Made by a program: the position numbers and the translations under genes. The notes under the pieces were generated by a model that worked only from the letters and a program-made list of their open reading frames with translations, had not been told where the DNA came from and made no database searches. Below, in pieces: positions 24,812 through 33,971 of a stretch of 64,000 nucleotides of DNA (position 1 is its first letter; each line of letters starts with the position of its first letter). The stretch spans positions 1 to 64,000 of the forward strand of contig JBCDIL010000006.1 in the NCBI GenBank assembly GCA_038749025.1. Reading direction: 5' to 3'. Origin of the DNA: JBCAXA01 sp038749025. Lineage in GTDB: Bacteria > Pseudomonadota > Gammaproteobacteria > Steroidobacterales > Woeseiaceae.

Positions 24812-26059
24812 TTAGTCGTACCGGAGGGCGTCTGCCGGCGCGGTTCGAGCAGCACGCCAAGCCGGGTACAGTGTTGCCACAAGCGACAAACAGATCGCGA
24901 CGACGGTGACGCGAATCACATCGTCACGCGCTAACTGGGCAGGCAAATCACTGATGAAGTAAACATCATCCGCCAGTAACTCCGTCCCCAGTAGCGCCTC
25001 GATCGTTGCAATGATCGTCGCAAAGTTACTGACTACGACAACGCCAATAAGGAGCCCTAATGCGGTACCCACCAAGCCGATCGCTGCGCCTTGGCACAGG
25101 AACACGGTCAGTACATTGCGCGGGCTCGCGCCCGCCGTCCGCAAAATAGCGATGTCGCGTTGCTTGTCCCGAACCACCATCACCAATGTTGATACGATAT
25201 TGAACGCGGCGACGGCAACGACCAACGATAAAATTACGAACAATATCGATTTCGTGACCTGGATCGACCGGAAGAACGTTGAATGACGCCGCGACCAATC
25301 GCTGACCCGCACGGGCCGGTCCAGGGTTATCGCTGCCTCGCGCACAACGCGGCTGGCGAAAAATACATCGGTCACTTTAAGCCTCAAGCCGCTAACGGTG
25401 TCGCGGTAGCGAAACAGGCGAGCCGCATCATCGAGATTCACCATCGCTAGACGGCGATCAAATTCATACATACCGGCCCGAAACGTTCCGGATACGGTAA
25501 ATCGCCGCAGCCGCGGAACGACGCCAGCGGGTGTGACAACGCCGTCGGCGATCAAGAGGGTAACGGTATCGCCGACGGCTACACCAAGCTCAGCGGCTAA
25601 GGCATCACCCAGTACGATGTTGTAAGCCCGCGATGTTAGCGACGACAACGCTCCGTCACTGGCAAACCGTTCCACACCGGAGACGCGTCGCTCGGCGATC
25701 GGGTCGACACCGCGAACTTCGATACCGCTGTAGCGCTCACCATAGACCAGTAGGCCCTGCTCGCTAATGTACGGGGCGACGGCGGTGACTTCCGGGTGCG
25801 CGACCGCGGTGTCGCCAAGTGCCTGCCAGTCAGCAAGCGGCGCAAAGTCGCCTTGAATCGTCGCATCAGCAGACATCGCTAGCAATCGGCTGCGTAATTC
25901 TTGCTCGAAACCGTTGACCACCGACAACACAATCAACAAGACAGCGACGCCGATCGCAATGCCCAGGATCGAGATACGGGAGATAAACGATAGAAAACCG
26001 TTGCGTGTGCGACTGCGCACATACCGCAACCCGACAAACGCTTCCCACCACCTATTCAT
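24812..26059 (-). CDS. lolE: Lipoprotein-releasing system permease LolE
   Basis: A 415-aa LolC/LolE-type permease: one N-terminal helix, a large periplasmic domain and three C-terminal helices (MacB/FtsX topology). I assign LolE because VTAVAPYISEQGLLV, LKVTDVFFASRVVREA and DVYFISDLPAQL resemble E. coli LolE more than LolC. ATPase coupling is in the SILGIAIGVAVLLIVLSVVNG region and the FtsX domain. It overlaps the lolC end by 8 bases and is followed by lolD. Confidence 0.9.
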   Translation of the reverse strand: MNRWWEAFVGLRYVRSRTRNGFLSFISRISILGIAIGVAVLLIVLSVVNGFEQELRSRLLAMSADATIQGDFAPLADWQALGDTAVAHPEVTAVAPYISEQGLLVYGERYSGIEVRGVDPIAERRVSGVERFASDGALSSLTSRAYNIVLGDALAAELGVAVGDTVTLLIADGVVTPAGVVPRLRRFTVSGTFRAGMYEFDRRLAMVNLDDAARLFRYRDTVSGLRLKVTDVFFASRVVREAAITLDRPVRVSDWSRRHSTFFRSIQVTKSILFVILSLVVAVAAFNIVSTLVMVVRDKQRDIAILRTAGASPRNVLTVFLCQGAAIGLVGTALGLLIGVVVVSNFATIIATIEALLGTELLADDVYFISDLPAQLARDDVIRVTVVAICLSLVATLYPAWRAARTAPADALRYD

Positions 26060-27296
26060 AACGAAGTGCCATGGCCGGTTCGATATTGGCGGCGCGCCTA
26101 GCTGGGTATAACGTCGCTGCCGCTGTTAACGCCAACGCAATAACGCCCACCCAAACGACATCACCCGAACGCAAATCCGACGGAATCGCGGTCATTACGT
26201 AGACATCGCCCGGCATGATTTGGAAACCGAGCGTTTGTTCAAGGAACGGAACGATGGTCGGCACGTTGGCGGCCAATAACATACCGATGACGATGCCGAG
26301 AATCGCCCCTAACCAGCCAATGACCAAGCCTTGGGTAATAAATACGCGGACAACCGAGCCGACCGACAAACCCAGCGTGCGCAATATCGCGATATCGGTC
26401 CGCTTATCGGTCACGACCATGACCAAACTGGCGACGATATTGAACGCCGCGACGGCAATAATCAGCATCAGGATGAGACTCATCATGCGCTTCTCGAGAA
26501 GCACCGCACGGAAAAAACTTGCGTGCTCCTCCGTCCAAGCCAGCGTTGAGTAGCCGCTACCTAAGCGGTCGGCGACGCGCTCGGCAATCGGCCCGGCTGC
26601 ATAGACGTCATTGACGCGAAAACGCAACTCTGCAACACCAGCGTCGCGACCGAGTAAGCGTGCTGCATCATCGCGATGAATCAGTGCCAACGAGGCGTCA
26701 TGATCTTGCACGCCCGCCTCGAAGACACCAATGAACGTAAAGCTGGCAAGTTCGGCGCCCAGTTTGTTGCCTTGCAAGGCCGGTACCAGCACGCGAACCG
26801 TGTCGCCCGGGATGACGCCCAGCTTTAGCGCGAGGACGCGTCCGAGCACTATCCGCCCCTGTCCTGGCTGCAACTCATCGAGCGAACCACGTAGCAGCGT
26901 CGAATCGATGGTCGAGACAGTCGACTCCAGAGCCGGATCGATACCTTCGATCAAGACAGCGTGCAACGATCCTGCCGCTCGAATCATGCCTTCGATAGGC
27001 GTCACGGGCGCCACAGCGATCACCTCGGATTGCGCCAATAGGTCGTTGCGAACCGTTGGCCAGTCTTCAATGAACGCGCCGCTCGCTGGCCGCAGCCGAG
27101 CATGCGCTGTCATCCCGAGCAAGCGCTCACGCAGTTCATTTTCAAAGCCGTTCATGACCGACAGGATGACGATCAACGCCGTGACGCCGACCGCTATTCC
27201 GAGCATCGACGCCAGCGTAATAAAGGAGGCAAAGCGGGTGCGCCTGCGGGCTCGCAAGTAGCGCAGCCCGATACCCAGTTCCAGCGGTAGCGGCAT
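26052..27296 (-). CDS. lolC: Lipoprotein-releasing system permease LolC
   Basis: A 414-aa permease with the same architecture as its downstream paralogue. EEHASFFRAVLLEKRMM resembles the E. coli LolC segment that leads into the FtsX-type helices, supporting LolC. LolC recruits the chaperone LolA through a periplasmic hook; I cannot identify the hook residue by residue. It is the first gene of a lolC-lolE-lolD transcript and is divergent from the small secreted-protein gene at 27437. Assignment of C versus E is by resemblance, not phylogeny. Confidence 0.9.
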   Translation of the reverse strand: MPLPLELGIGLRYLRARRRTRFASFITLASMLGIAVGVTALIVILSVMNGFENELRERLLGMTAHARLRPASGAFIEDWPTVRNDLLAQSEVIAVAPVTPIEGMIRAAGSLHAVLIEGIDPALESTVSTIDSTLLRGSLDELQPGQGRIVLGRVLALKLGVIPGDTVRVLVPALQGNKLGAELASFTFIGVFEAGVQDHDASLALIHRDDAARLLGRDAGVAELRFRVNDVYAAGPIAERVADRLGSGYSTLAWTEEHASFFRAVLLEKRMMSLILMLIIAVAAFNIVASLVMVVTDKRTDIAILRTLGLSVGSVVRVFITQGLVIGWLGAILGIVIGMLLAANVPTIVPFLEQTLGFQIMPGDVYVMTAIPSDLRSGDVVWVGVIALALTAAATLYPARRAANIEPAMALRYE

Positions 27297-27399
27297 GTCG
27301 CCATTAGAGCATGTCCGCTCGCCGGGAACAAAGCGCTGGCTCTACCTGATATTTTTTGCGAAAGCGAGGACTTGTGCGCTGTTTGCTGCCGGGGAGCGG

Positions 27400-27408
27400 T
27401 GCTATATT
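27400..27408 (+). promoter_or_regulatory. Extended -10 promoter element for the gene at 27437
   Basis: TGCTATATT is an extended -10 (TGn plus TATATT, 5 of 6), giving a start near 27415 and a 20-base leader that includes AAGG before the ATG at 27437. No good -35 hexamer is present at 17 bases. Confidence 0.4.
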
Positions 27409-27436
27409 CGCGCCAATCTAGCGACAAGGTGCTGAT

Positions 27437-27703
27437 ATGAAACGCCTGATTTGCCTACTGGCCCTCATTGGGACGCTGGCGGGAATGCCGGCTATCGCAG
27501 CCGCCAATACCCCGGCGCCCGACGGTTTTTCGGCCGAGCGACCACGTCGCGGTATGTCGATGGCATCGGTCGAGCGCCAGTACGGAACGCCAGACACCAA
27601 ACGCGCAGCGGTCGGTGAGCCACCGATCAGTCGCTGGGTCTATGCGCAGTTCACCGTCTATTTTGAACACGATAAGGTCGTTCACGCGGTCATTAACCGC
27701 TAG
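27437..27703 (+). CDS. Small secreted protein of unknown function
   Basis: An 88-aa exported protein: signal peptide of about 22 residues ending AIAAA, then a short globular part with RRGMSMASVERQYGTP (about 38-53), WVYAQFTVYFEHDKVVHAV and stop. The pattern 'G M S M x x V ... Y G x P ... R W x Y ... F ... Y F E ... V x H x V' recalls small periplasmic proteins in Pseudomonas relatives and is loosely like the SmpA/OmlA (BamE) fold, but there is no lipobox. Lies upstream of mfd in the same direction. Function unknown. Confidence 0.75.
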   Translation: MKRLICLLALIGTLAGMPAIAAANTPAPDGFSAERPRRGMSMASVERQYGTPDTKRAAVGEPPISRWVYAQFTVYFEHDKVVHAVINR

Positions 27704-27803
27704 ACGGCACAGCGACAGCGGGCGAGCACGCTCGTCTTATGGCACGCACACCGGGTAGAATGCCGGCCCTTTGCCGCCGTGCGGCGTTGTACAGGGCCGC
27801 ACC

Positions 27804-30800
27804 GTGCTCGCCGAGTTCGAATCGCTCCTTCAAGATGTAGCGCCAGGTAGCCGCATTGGCGGCCTACACGGCGCTGCGCGCGCCTTATTCGTGCTCACTC
27901 TGGCGGGGCGACACGAGCAGCCGTTGCTGTGTGTGACAACGAGTCAGCGCGACGCCGACCAACTCGAGCGGGAACTGGCCGATCTCGCTAAAGGCGCGGT
28001 TCCACTTCTGCATTTCCCCGATTGGGAGACGCTGCCATACGACACTTTCTCGCCGCACCAAGACATCATCTCGCAGCGGCTCAATGTCATGGCGGAGCTA
28101 CCACAGCTAAAGCGCGGGATCGTCGTCGTCGCCGCGGCATCGTTGTTGCACCGTCTGCCGCCGCGCCAGTACATCGCCGCGCGCTCGCTGAAATTCGCCA
28201 CCGGACAGCAATGCGATCGCGACGTACTGCTCGACAATCTGAGTGCGGCGGGCTACCTGCGCGTACCAGAAGTCTCCGAACACGGCGAGATAGCGGTTCG
28301 CGGATCGATTATCGATATTTTCCCGATGGGCACTGTGGCGCCGGTTCGTGTCGACTTCTTTGACGATGAGATCGAATCGCTGCGCTACTTCGACCCAGAC
28401 ACACAAGTGTCCGGTGACAGACTAACCGAGCTGACCGTGTTACCGGGGCGCGAGATCCCGCTCGACGACGATGCGATTCGAACGTTTCGTGGCAACTATC
28501 GCGAACAGTTCGCCGGTCAGGCGTCGCGCTCGGCTGTCTATCGCGATGTCTCCAATGGCCTGGCTCATGGCGGTATCGAATACTTCTTACCGTTGTTTTT
28601 CGAAACGACAGCTAGCTTGCTGGACTACGTCCCGACGAACGCTGCCGTCGTCCTGTTCGACGACGTTAAGCAAGCGCTAACCGACGCCCGTACCGACGCT
28701 AATAGCCGCTTCGAAACTCTGAGTGTCGACAAAGACCGCCCGCTGTTACCGACCGAACGGGCGTTTCACGAGGCGGCCGCCACGTTCGGTCAATTGGAGC
28801 AACGTAGTGCGTTCGTGCTCGGCCGGGAGAAACCTGTAAACGGCGCAGACGCCGGGACACGGACGTTGCTCGCTCCGTTACCGATTGGCGCCGAGGAACG
28901 ACCCCTAAGAGAACGGCTACACGTCGCGGCCGACGCCCGGATCATCATCGCAGCCGCCACCGCGGGGCGCCGTGAAACGGTCCTCGACTACCTTAAGGAC
29001 CAGCGCGTTAGCGCTAGCCGCAGCGATAACTTGGCCGACGCGCTGGCGAGCGACGCCGCGTTAACGGTTATTGTGGCCGCGTTGGACGACGGCTTTCGAC
29101 TCGCCGACGGCTCGCTGCATGTTATTCCTGAACCGTGGCTGTTCGGCGAGAAACCAAAAACCCGCCGCCGCCGGCGCCGCGGCAGCGTCGACCCAAGCGC
29201 GCTGATCAATCAACTTAACGAGTTAACACCGGGCGCACCGGTCGTCCATGAGGAGTACGGCGTCGGCCGCTACATCGAACTTAGCCACTTGACGATCGGC
29301 GGCGCGGACGGCGAGTTCGTCACGCTGGAATACGCCGGCGGTGATCGGCTGTATGTGCCAGTGCACGCACTCGAGAAAATCAGCCGTTACACCGGCGCAT
29401 CACCGGATCAGGCCCCACTGCACCGCCTCGGCACCGATCAGTGGGCACGGGCCCAGCGTAAAGCACGTGAAAAAGCGCGTGACGTTGCAGCTGAACTACT
29501 GGATGTATACGCGCGCCGGGCCGCGCGCCAGGGGCATGGCTTCACGATAACCACGCAAAGCTACAAAGCGTTCGAGCAGCAATTCGCGTACGAACCGACG
29601 GAAGATCAACAAGTTGTCATCGAAGAGGTTGTCGCCGACATGCGCTCGAGCGCACCGATGGACCGGGTGGTCTGTGGTGACGTGGGCTTCGGTAAGACAG
29701 AAGTCGCGCTGCGCGCAACGTTCGTCGCGATCGAAGGCGGCAAGCAAGTCGCTGTGCTGGTACCGACGACACTGCTGGCGCAACAGCACTACGAGACGTT
29801 TCGCGATCGCTTTGCAGACTGGCCTTATCGAATCGAGGTGCTGTCGCGATTTCGTACCCCGAAAGAAGTGCGTCGTGTGCTCGACGGTCTCGCTGATGGC
29901 AGCGTCGACTGTGTCGTCGGTACCCACAAGCTGTTGCAGCATACCGATGCCTTTAAGGATATTGGCTTGGTCGTCATCGATGAGGAACATCGGTTTGGTG
30001 TACGCCACAAAGAAGCGATCAAATCGTTACGCGCACAAATCGACATGCTAACGCTAACCGCGACGCCGATTCCCCGAACACTCAATATGGCTCTGGGTGG
30101 CCTGCGCGAACTGTCGCTGATCGCGACACCACCGTCGGACCGCTTATCGGTCAAGACGTTCGTAACACCGTGGAACGATGGCTTGATACGCGAAGCCATT
30201 CTGCGGGAGCTGAAGCGCGGCGGCCAGGTCTACTTCGTACACAACCGGGTCGAAGACATTGAAAAAATCGCGGCGAAAATCGAAGACTTAGTCCCAGAGG
30301 CAGACGTCCAAGTCGGCCATGGACAGATGAAGGAACGCGAACTCGAAGCCGTCATGGGAGAGTTCTATCGACAGCGGTTTAACGTGTTCGTCTGCACGAC
30401 GATCGTCGAGTCGGGTATCGATATTCCGAGCGCAAATACGATCATCATTAACCGCGCTGATCGGTTTGGTCTCGCACAATTGCATCAACTTCGCGGCCGG
30501 GTCGGACGCTCCCATCACAGGGCTTACGCCTACCTACTCGCGCCGCCGAAAGCCGCGCTAACCGCCGATGCCGAGCGACGACTGGATGCGATCGACTCGC
30601 TGGAAGATCTGGGTGCTGGCTTTGCACTGGCGAGTCACGATCTCGAAATTCGTGGTGCCGGTGAACTGCTGGGTGACGGTCAAAGCGGGCAAATTCAAGA
30701 AATTGGTTTCTCGCTGTACAGCGAGCTGCTGGCGGAAGCGGTGGCAACCTTAAAGCGCGGCGAAGAACCCGGTCTAGATGTCCCCCTCGCCAGTGGTGTC

Positions 30801-31265
30801 GACGTTAACCTTCACGTACCGGCACTGCTGCCCGAAGACTACGTGCCGGATGTTCATCTACGCCTCGTTCTCTACAAGCGTATCGCCAGCAGCACCGATA
30901 GCGATGCGCTGCGAGCACTGCGCGTCGAAATGATCGACCGGTTTGGCTTGCTGCCACCACCGGCCGAGCGGCTGTTTGAGCTAACCGACATTAAGCGACG
31001 AGCCGATCGACTCGGCATAGCAAAGATCGACGTGTCGAGTGGCGGTGGCAGCATCCGTTTCAAACCGTCGACAAATGTCGACCCGGTAAGCGTATTGACT
31101 CTCGTCCAAAGCAAACCCGGCTTCCGTATGCGCGAAGCCGATCGCATTAGTTTCACCGCAGACTTACCGAATGCGGCTAGCCGAATCAGCTTGTTGCATG
31201 AGCTTTTTGACGCGCTTGGCGCTGGCGAGGAAGCAGGTAGCGTGGCAAGCTCTCGTCATGGGTAA
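27804..31265 (+). CDS. mfd: Transcription-repair coupling factor Mfd
   Basis: Mfd (1153 aa from this start) removes stalled RNA polymerase and recruits UvrA. Domains in order: UvrB-like N-terminal modules, CarD-like RNA polymerase interaction domain (about 450-520, VVHEEYGVGRYIEL), RecG-like helicase with Walker A GDVGFGKTEVALRA, DEEHRFGVRHKE and QLRGRVGRSHHRAYAYLL, and the C-terminal TRCF domain. GTG 27804 keeps the usual length and has an AGGG eight bases upstream; the frame is also open from a TTG at 27771. The last 8 bases overlap csiV. Confidence 0.96.
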   Translation: MLAEFESLLQDVAPGSRIGGLHGAARALFVLTLAGRHEQPLLCVTTSQRDADQLERELADLAKGAVPLLHFPDWETLPYDTFSPHQDIISQRLNVMAELPQLKRGIVVVAAASLLHRLPPRQYIAARSLKFATGQQCDRDVLLDNLSAAGYLRVPEVSEHGEIAVRGSIIDIFPMGTVAPVRVDFFDDEIESLRYFDPDTQVSGDRLTELTVLPGREIPLDDDAIRTFRGNYREQFAGQASRSAVYRDVSNGLAHGGIEYFLPLFFETTASLLDYVPTNAAVVLFDDVKQALTDARTDANSRFETLSVDKDRPLLPTERAFHEAAATFGQLEQRSAFVLGREKPVNGADAGTRTLLAPLPIGAEERPLRERLHVAADARIIIAAATAGRRETVLDYLKDQRVSASRSDNLADALASDAALTVIVAALDDGFRLADGSLHVIPEPWLFGEKPKTRRRRRRGSVDPSALINQLNELTPGAPVVHEEYGVGRYIELSHLTIGGADGEFVTLEYAGGDRLYVPVHALEKISRYTGASPDQAPLHRLGTDQWARAQRKAREKARDVAAELLDVYARRAARQGHGFTITTQSYKAFEQQFAYEPTEDQQVVIEEVVADMRSSAPMDRVVCGDVGFGKTEVALRATFVAIEGGKQVAVLVPTTLLAQQHYETFRDRFADWPYRIEVLSRFRTPKEVRRVLDGLADGSVDCVVGTHKLLQHTDAFKDIGLVVIDEEHRFGVRHKEAIKSLRAQIDMLTLTATPIPRTLNMALGGLRELSLIATPPSDRLSVKTFVTPWNDGLIREAILRELKRGGQVYFVHNRVEDIEKIAAKIEDLVPEADVQVGHGQMKERELEAVMGEFYRQRFNVFVCTTIVESGIDIPSANTIIINRADRFGLAQLHQLRGRVGRSHHRAYAYLLAPPKAALTADAERRLDAIDSLEDLGAGFALASHDLEIRGAGELLGDGQSGQIQEIGFSLYSELLAEAVATLKRGEEPGLDVPLASGVDVNLHVPALLPEDYVPDVHLRLVLYKRIASSTDSDALRALRVEMIDRFGLLPPPAERLFELTDIKRRADRLGIAKIDVSSGGGSIRFKPSTNVDPVSVLTLVQSKPGFRMREADRISFTADLPNAASRISLLHELFDALGAGEEAGSVASSRHG

Positions 31266-31977
31266 GCTTTTGCATTCGGCTCGAGCAACAGCAGCCGTGC
31301 TCGCAGCACTGGTGAGCGCCCCCGTTGTCGCTCAACAAACGGTTATGGATGAGCCGGAACCGCTGCGCGAGTACCGCGTTGAATTACTTGTCTTCGAATA
31401 CTTGGACAGCAAAGGTGCCGAAGAAGACTGGTCCGCCGATCCTTTGCGCGAGCTAGCAGCCGCGAATGAGACCGAGCAAGACAACCTCGAGCCAGACGTA
31501 GACCCACTCGAAGAGCCGCCTAGCGCAGAGGATGCAACCGTTATTGAGTTTCGCTATCGACCGGTCGAGGCCGATTTGAAATTCGATGACTACGTGGACC
31601 GCATGCGCCGCAGCCGCGACTTTCGAGCCCTGATACACACAGCCTGGGAGCAGCCGGGCTACGGGCGCGACGTTGCGTCAGCGTTAGACCTTGCTCGCGT
31701 AACTCGCTTGCCCGATCGCCTCAGCGGCTCAATAACATTGTGGCTCGGGCGATTTTTGCACCTCGATGTCGCGCTGGATCTGGCGCAGCTACCCGGCGCC
31801 GGCGAAACAACGGCGTTTGACCCCGGCCCGACAGTCAGCTACAAAATGCGCGAATCGCGTTTGTTACGAAGTCGCCGGCTGCACTTTTTAGATCACCCGA
31901 AGTTCGGCATGCTGGTACGAATCGATCCCGTCGAGTTGCCGCCGGCGATAGACGCGGTGGCACCGCCAACAGGATAA
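31258..31977 (+). CDS. csiV: CsiV-family periplasmic protein
   Basis: A 239-aa exported protein of the CsiV family (peptidoglycan-associated cell-shape integrity protein in Vibrio). Signal peptide about 1-28 (ends PVVAQ). The conserved start of the mature protein is YRVELLVFEYLD, followed by an acidic low-complexity insertion (about 65-95), and later SITLWLGRFLHLDVAL and MRESRLLRSRRLHFLDHPKFGMLV. ATG 31258 begins inside mfd (8-base overlap), a coupled arrangement common in Pseudomonas. A precise role in this organism is inferred from the family only. Confidence 0.88.
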   Translation: MGKLLHSARATAAVLAALVSAPVVAQQTVMDEPEPLREYRVELLVFEYLDSKGAEEDWSADPLRELAAANETEQDNLEPDVDPLEEPPSAEDATVIEFRYRPVEADLKFDDYVDRMRRSRDFRALIHTAWEQPGYGRDVASALDLARVTRLPDRLSGSITLWLGRFLHLDVALDLAQLPGAGETTAFDPGPTVSYKMRESRLLRSRRLHFLDHPKFGMLVRIDPVELPPAIDAVAPPTG

Positions 31978-31987
31978 CGGCCGAGCG

Positions 31988-32914
31988 TCAGGCGCTGTTT
32001 AACAATGGCGGCGGCGCTTGGCCGGTACCGATGCTCGCCATCAGATCATCTAACCACGCGAGTGCGTTGTGATCGGACTCCGGCACAGTCGCCGCCGACG
32101 AAGGGGTCACCGTGACATAGCGGGCGGTATCGGAACGCGGGTGATGAATTCGCAGCGCTTCAATGTCAGCAACGATACGTCGCGCAAACGCATCAGCCGC
32201 TGCGCTATCGTGCTCGTGCATCAGAATCGCAATACTGTCCTCGGCGATCCGAGCAGCCAAGTCACTACCGCGACGCAAGCGTCGAGTGACCGTACGTGCC
32301 AGCATGCGCAGACAGGAATCGGTGGCGTGCTCGCCGAACGTCTCGCGATACGTTGCGTAGGCATCCATCCGCAAAATAACGAGTGCAATGGCAGAATGTT
32401 GCCGCGCGGCTATCGCCGTCTCGCGGAGCAAGGTTTCACGGAATCGCTCGGAACCGGCTAGTCCAGTTGCCGGGTCATCGGAAAGCTCTTTCAGACGACG
32501 CTGCGAAGCGGTCAGCTCGCGACGCATCGACCGGTCAACGGCAACGGCCTCATCGCCGTCACGATAACGGATAAACAGCCAACCCTCTGAGCGTCGAACA
32601 CCGTGTACATCCTGCAACGGGACGTAACGGAACAACAAATCCGGCTGCTCCGCGGTAGCGACGGACCAATCGGTGACTGCAGCGCTCGAGATCGCGTCGC
32701 GCAACTGATTAACCGCCGACTCACCACCGACCCGATCCAATAGCACTCGCGCACTGTCCGAGCCAAGCGCAGCCGCGTGGCTCGCGGTCAATGCGGCGAA
32801 CGCGGGGTTGAACCAGCTTACGCGCCAGCTGCTATCAGCCGTATCGATCAGCGCGGCGCCTTGTTGCGACGCCTCTAGCGCGGCTTGAAGTGCAGCACTG
32901 TCTAATTGATCCAT
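31988..32914 (-). CDS. PAS protein with degenerate GGDEF domain
   Basis: A 308-aa protein with an N-terminal PAS-like domain (DTADSSWRVSWFNPAF) and a C-terminal diguanylate-cyclase fold (SDDPATGLAGSERFRETL entry motif). The signature loop reads RIAEDSIAIL in place of RxGGDEFAIL, losing both glycines and the metal-binding glutamate, so it is probably catalytically dead. No membrane helix. I chose ATG 32914, preceded by CGGGGAC; a start at 32935 would overlap nagZ. It is the last gene of the long minus-strand unit. Might bind c-di-GMP or partners; unknown. Confidence 0.82.
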   Translation of the reverse strand: MDQLDSAALQAALEASQQGAALIDTADSSWRVSWFNPAFAALTASHAAALGSDSARVLLDRVGGESAVNQLRDAISSAAVTDWSVATAEQPDLLFRYVPLQDVHGVRRSEGWLFIRYRDGDEAVAVDRSMRRELTASQRRLKELSDDPATGLAGSERFRETLLRETAIAARQHSAIALVILRMDAYATYRETFGEHATDSCLRMLARTVTRRLRRGSDLAARIAEDSIAILMHEHDSAAADAFARRIVADIEALRIHHPRSDTARYVTVTPSSAATVPESDHNALAWLDDLMASIGTGQAPPPLLNSA

Positions 32915-32927
32915 GACGGTCCCCGGG

Positions 32928-33971
32928 TCAGGCATCGAGCTCGAGTGGCGGGCGATCCGACCACCCAGCGAGCGTTCGCAAAGCCTCGTGCCAGCGCTCC
33001 ATACTCTGCAATTGTTCCCATGAAATCATGGAACTACGTCGCAGTCGTGCGAGTCGGGCATGACCGAGCGCACTCGCACGGTCCGCTAGCGCCGCAACAA
33101 CCTGCTCCGCCGCCCGCCGATCGTTGCAGACCGGTACCATATCGCATCCCGCCGCTAGCGCGCGCTGAGCCAGCTCGACCGGCGTACCAAACTCGCGTGC
33201 CGCCTGCATCGATAAGTCGTCTGAAAAAAGTGCCGCTGAAAAACCGAAGCGCTCACGCAAGACTTGGGTAAGCCACCACGATGAGAACGACGCTGGCCAG
33301 CGATCACACTGCGCATAGACCACGTGAGCCGTCATAATAGCGGGCAGTCCTTCGGCGACTAGCCGCTGGTATGGCTTCATATCGTCGATCAACTGCGCCC
33401 ACTCGCGACGATCGGTTGGCAGCTCGTGATGAGAATCGCCGGTAACACCACCGTGGCCCGGAAAGTGCTTAGCCACCGCGGCCACGCCCGCGTCGCGCAG
33501 ACCGCGCATAAGCTCCGTTGCAAGGTCGGCGACAATACCGGGGTCTCGATGCAATGCGCGATCGCCAATTACCTGGCTGAGGCCGTAGTCAAGATCGACC
33601 ACCGGCGTGAACGAGAAGTCGACGCCAAGTGACGCGACCTCGCTGCCGAGTAGCCAACCCGCTTCGCGAATGGCGCGGCGACCTTCGACACGATCTGACT
33701 CGTAACGACGACCGAACCAACGCAATGGCGGTAATCGGGTGAGCGGTGCACCAAACCGTTGCACGCGCCCGCCCTCTTGATCGACAGCGATTAACAGCTC
33801 CGGATCACGCAGTTCACGGATACTGGCGCACAGCGCGCGAACTTGGTCAGGTGTCTCATAGTTGCGCGCAAACAAGATGATGCCACCAACCGCCGGCTCT
33901 TGTAACAACCGGCGATCAGCCGGCGTTAGCGCAAGCCCCTCAATGTCAACCATGACGGGGCCAAGCGTCAC
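32928..33971 (-). CDS. nagZ: Beta-N-acetylhexosaminidase NagZ
   Basis: NagZ (347 aa) removes GlcNAc from muropeptides in cytoplasmic peptidoglycan recycling. The glycoside hydrolase 3 pattern is clear: AVDQEGGRVQRF, KHFPGHGGVTGDSHHELP (with the catalytic His of the flexible loop) and FSDDLSM containing the nucleophile aspartate. GTG start at 33971 overlaps rlmD as GTGA and puts LGPVMVDIEG at the N-terminus as in E. coli. An internal ATG at 33953 is possible but truncates this block. In Pseudomonas nagZ is also near lexA and mfd. Confidence 0.96.
   Translation of the reverse strand: MTLGPVMVDIEGLALTPADRRLLQEPAVGGIILFARNYETPDQVRALCASIRELRDPELLIAVDQEGGRVQRFGAPLTRLPPLRWFGRRYESDRVEGRRAIREAGWLLGSEVASLGVDFSFTPVVDLDYGLSQVIGDRALHRDPGIVADLATELMRGLRDAGVAAVAKHFPGHGGVTGDSHHELPTDRREWAQLIDDMKPYQRLVAEGLPAIMTAHVVYAQCDRWPASFSSWWLTQVLRERFGFSAALFSDDLSMQAAREFGTPVELAQRALAAGCDMVPVCNDRRAAEQVVAALADRASALGHARLARLRRSSMISWEQLQSMERWHEALRTLAGWSDRPPLELDA

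Noticed and set aside
24812..27296. lolC and lolE as a recent tandem duplication
   Set aside because: The two proteins match different E. coli members (LolC and LolE), so they are old paralogues.
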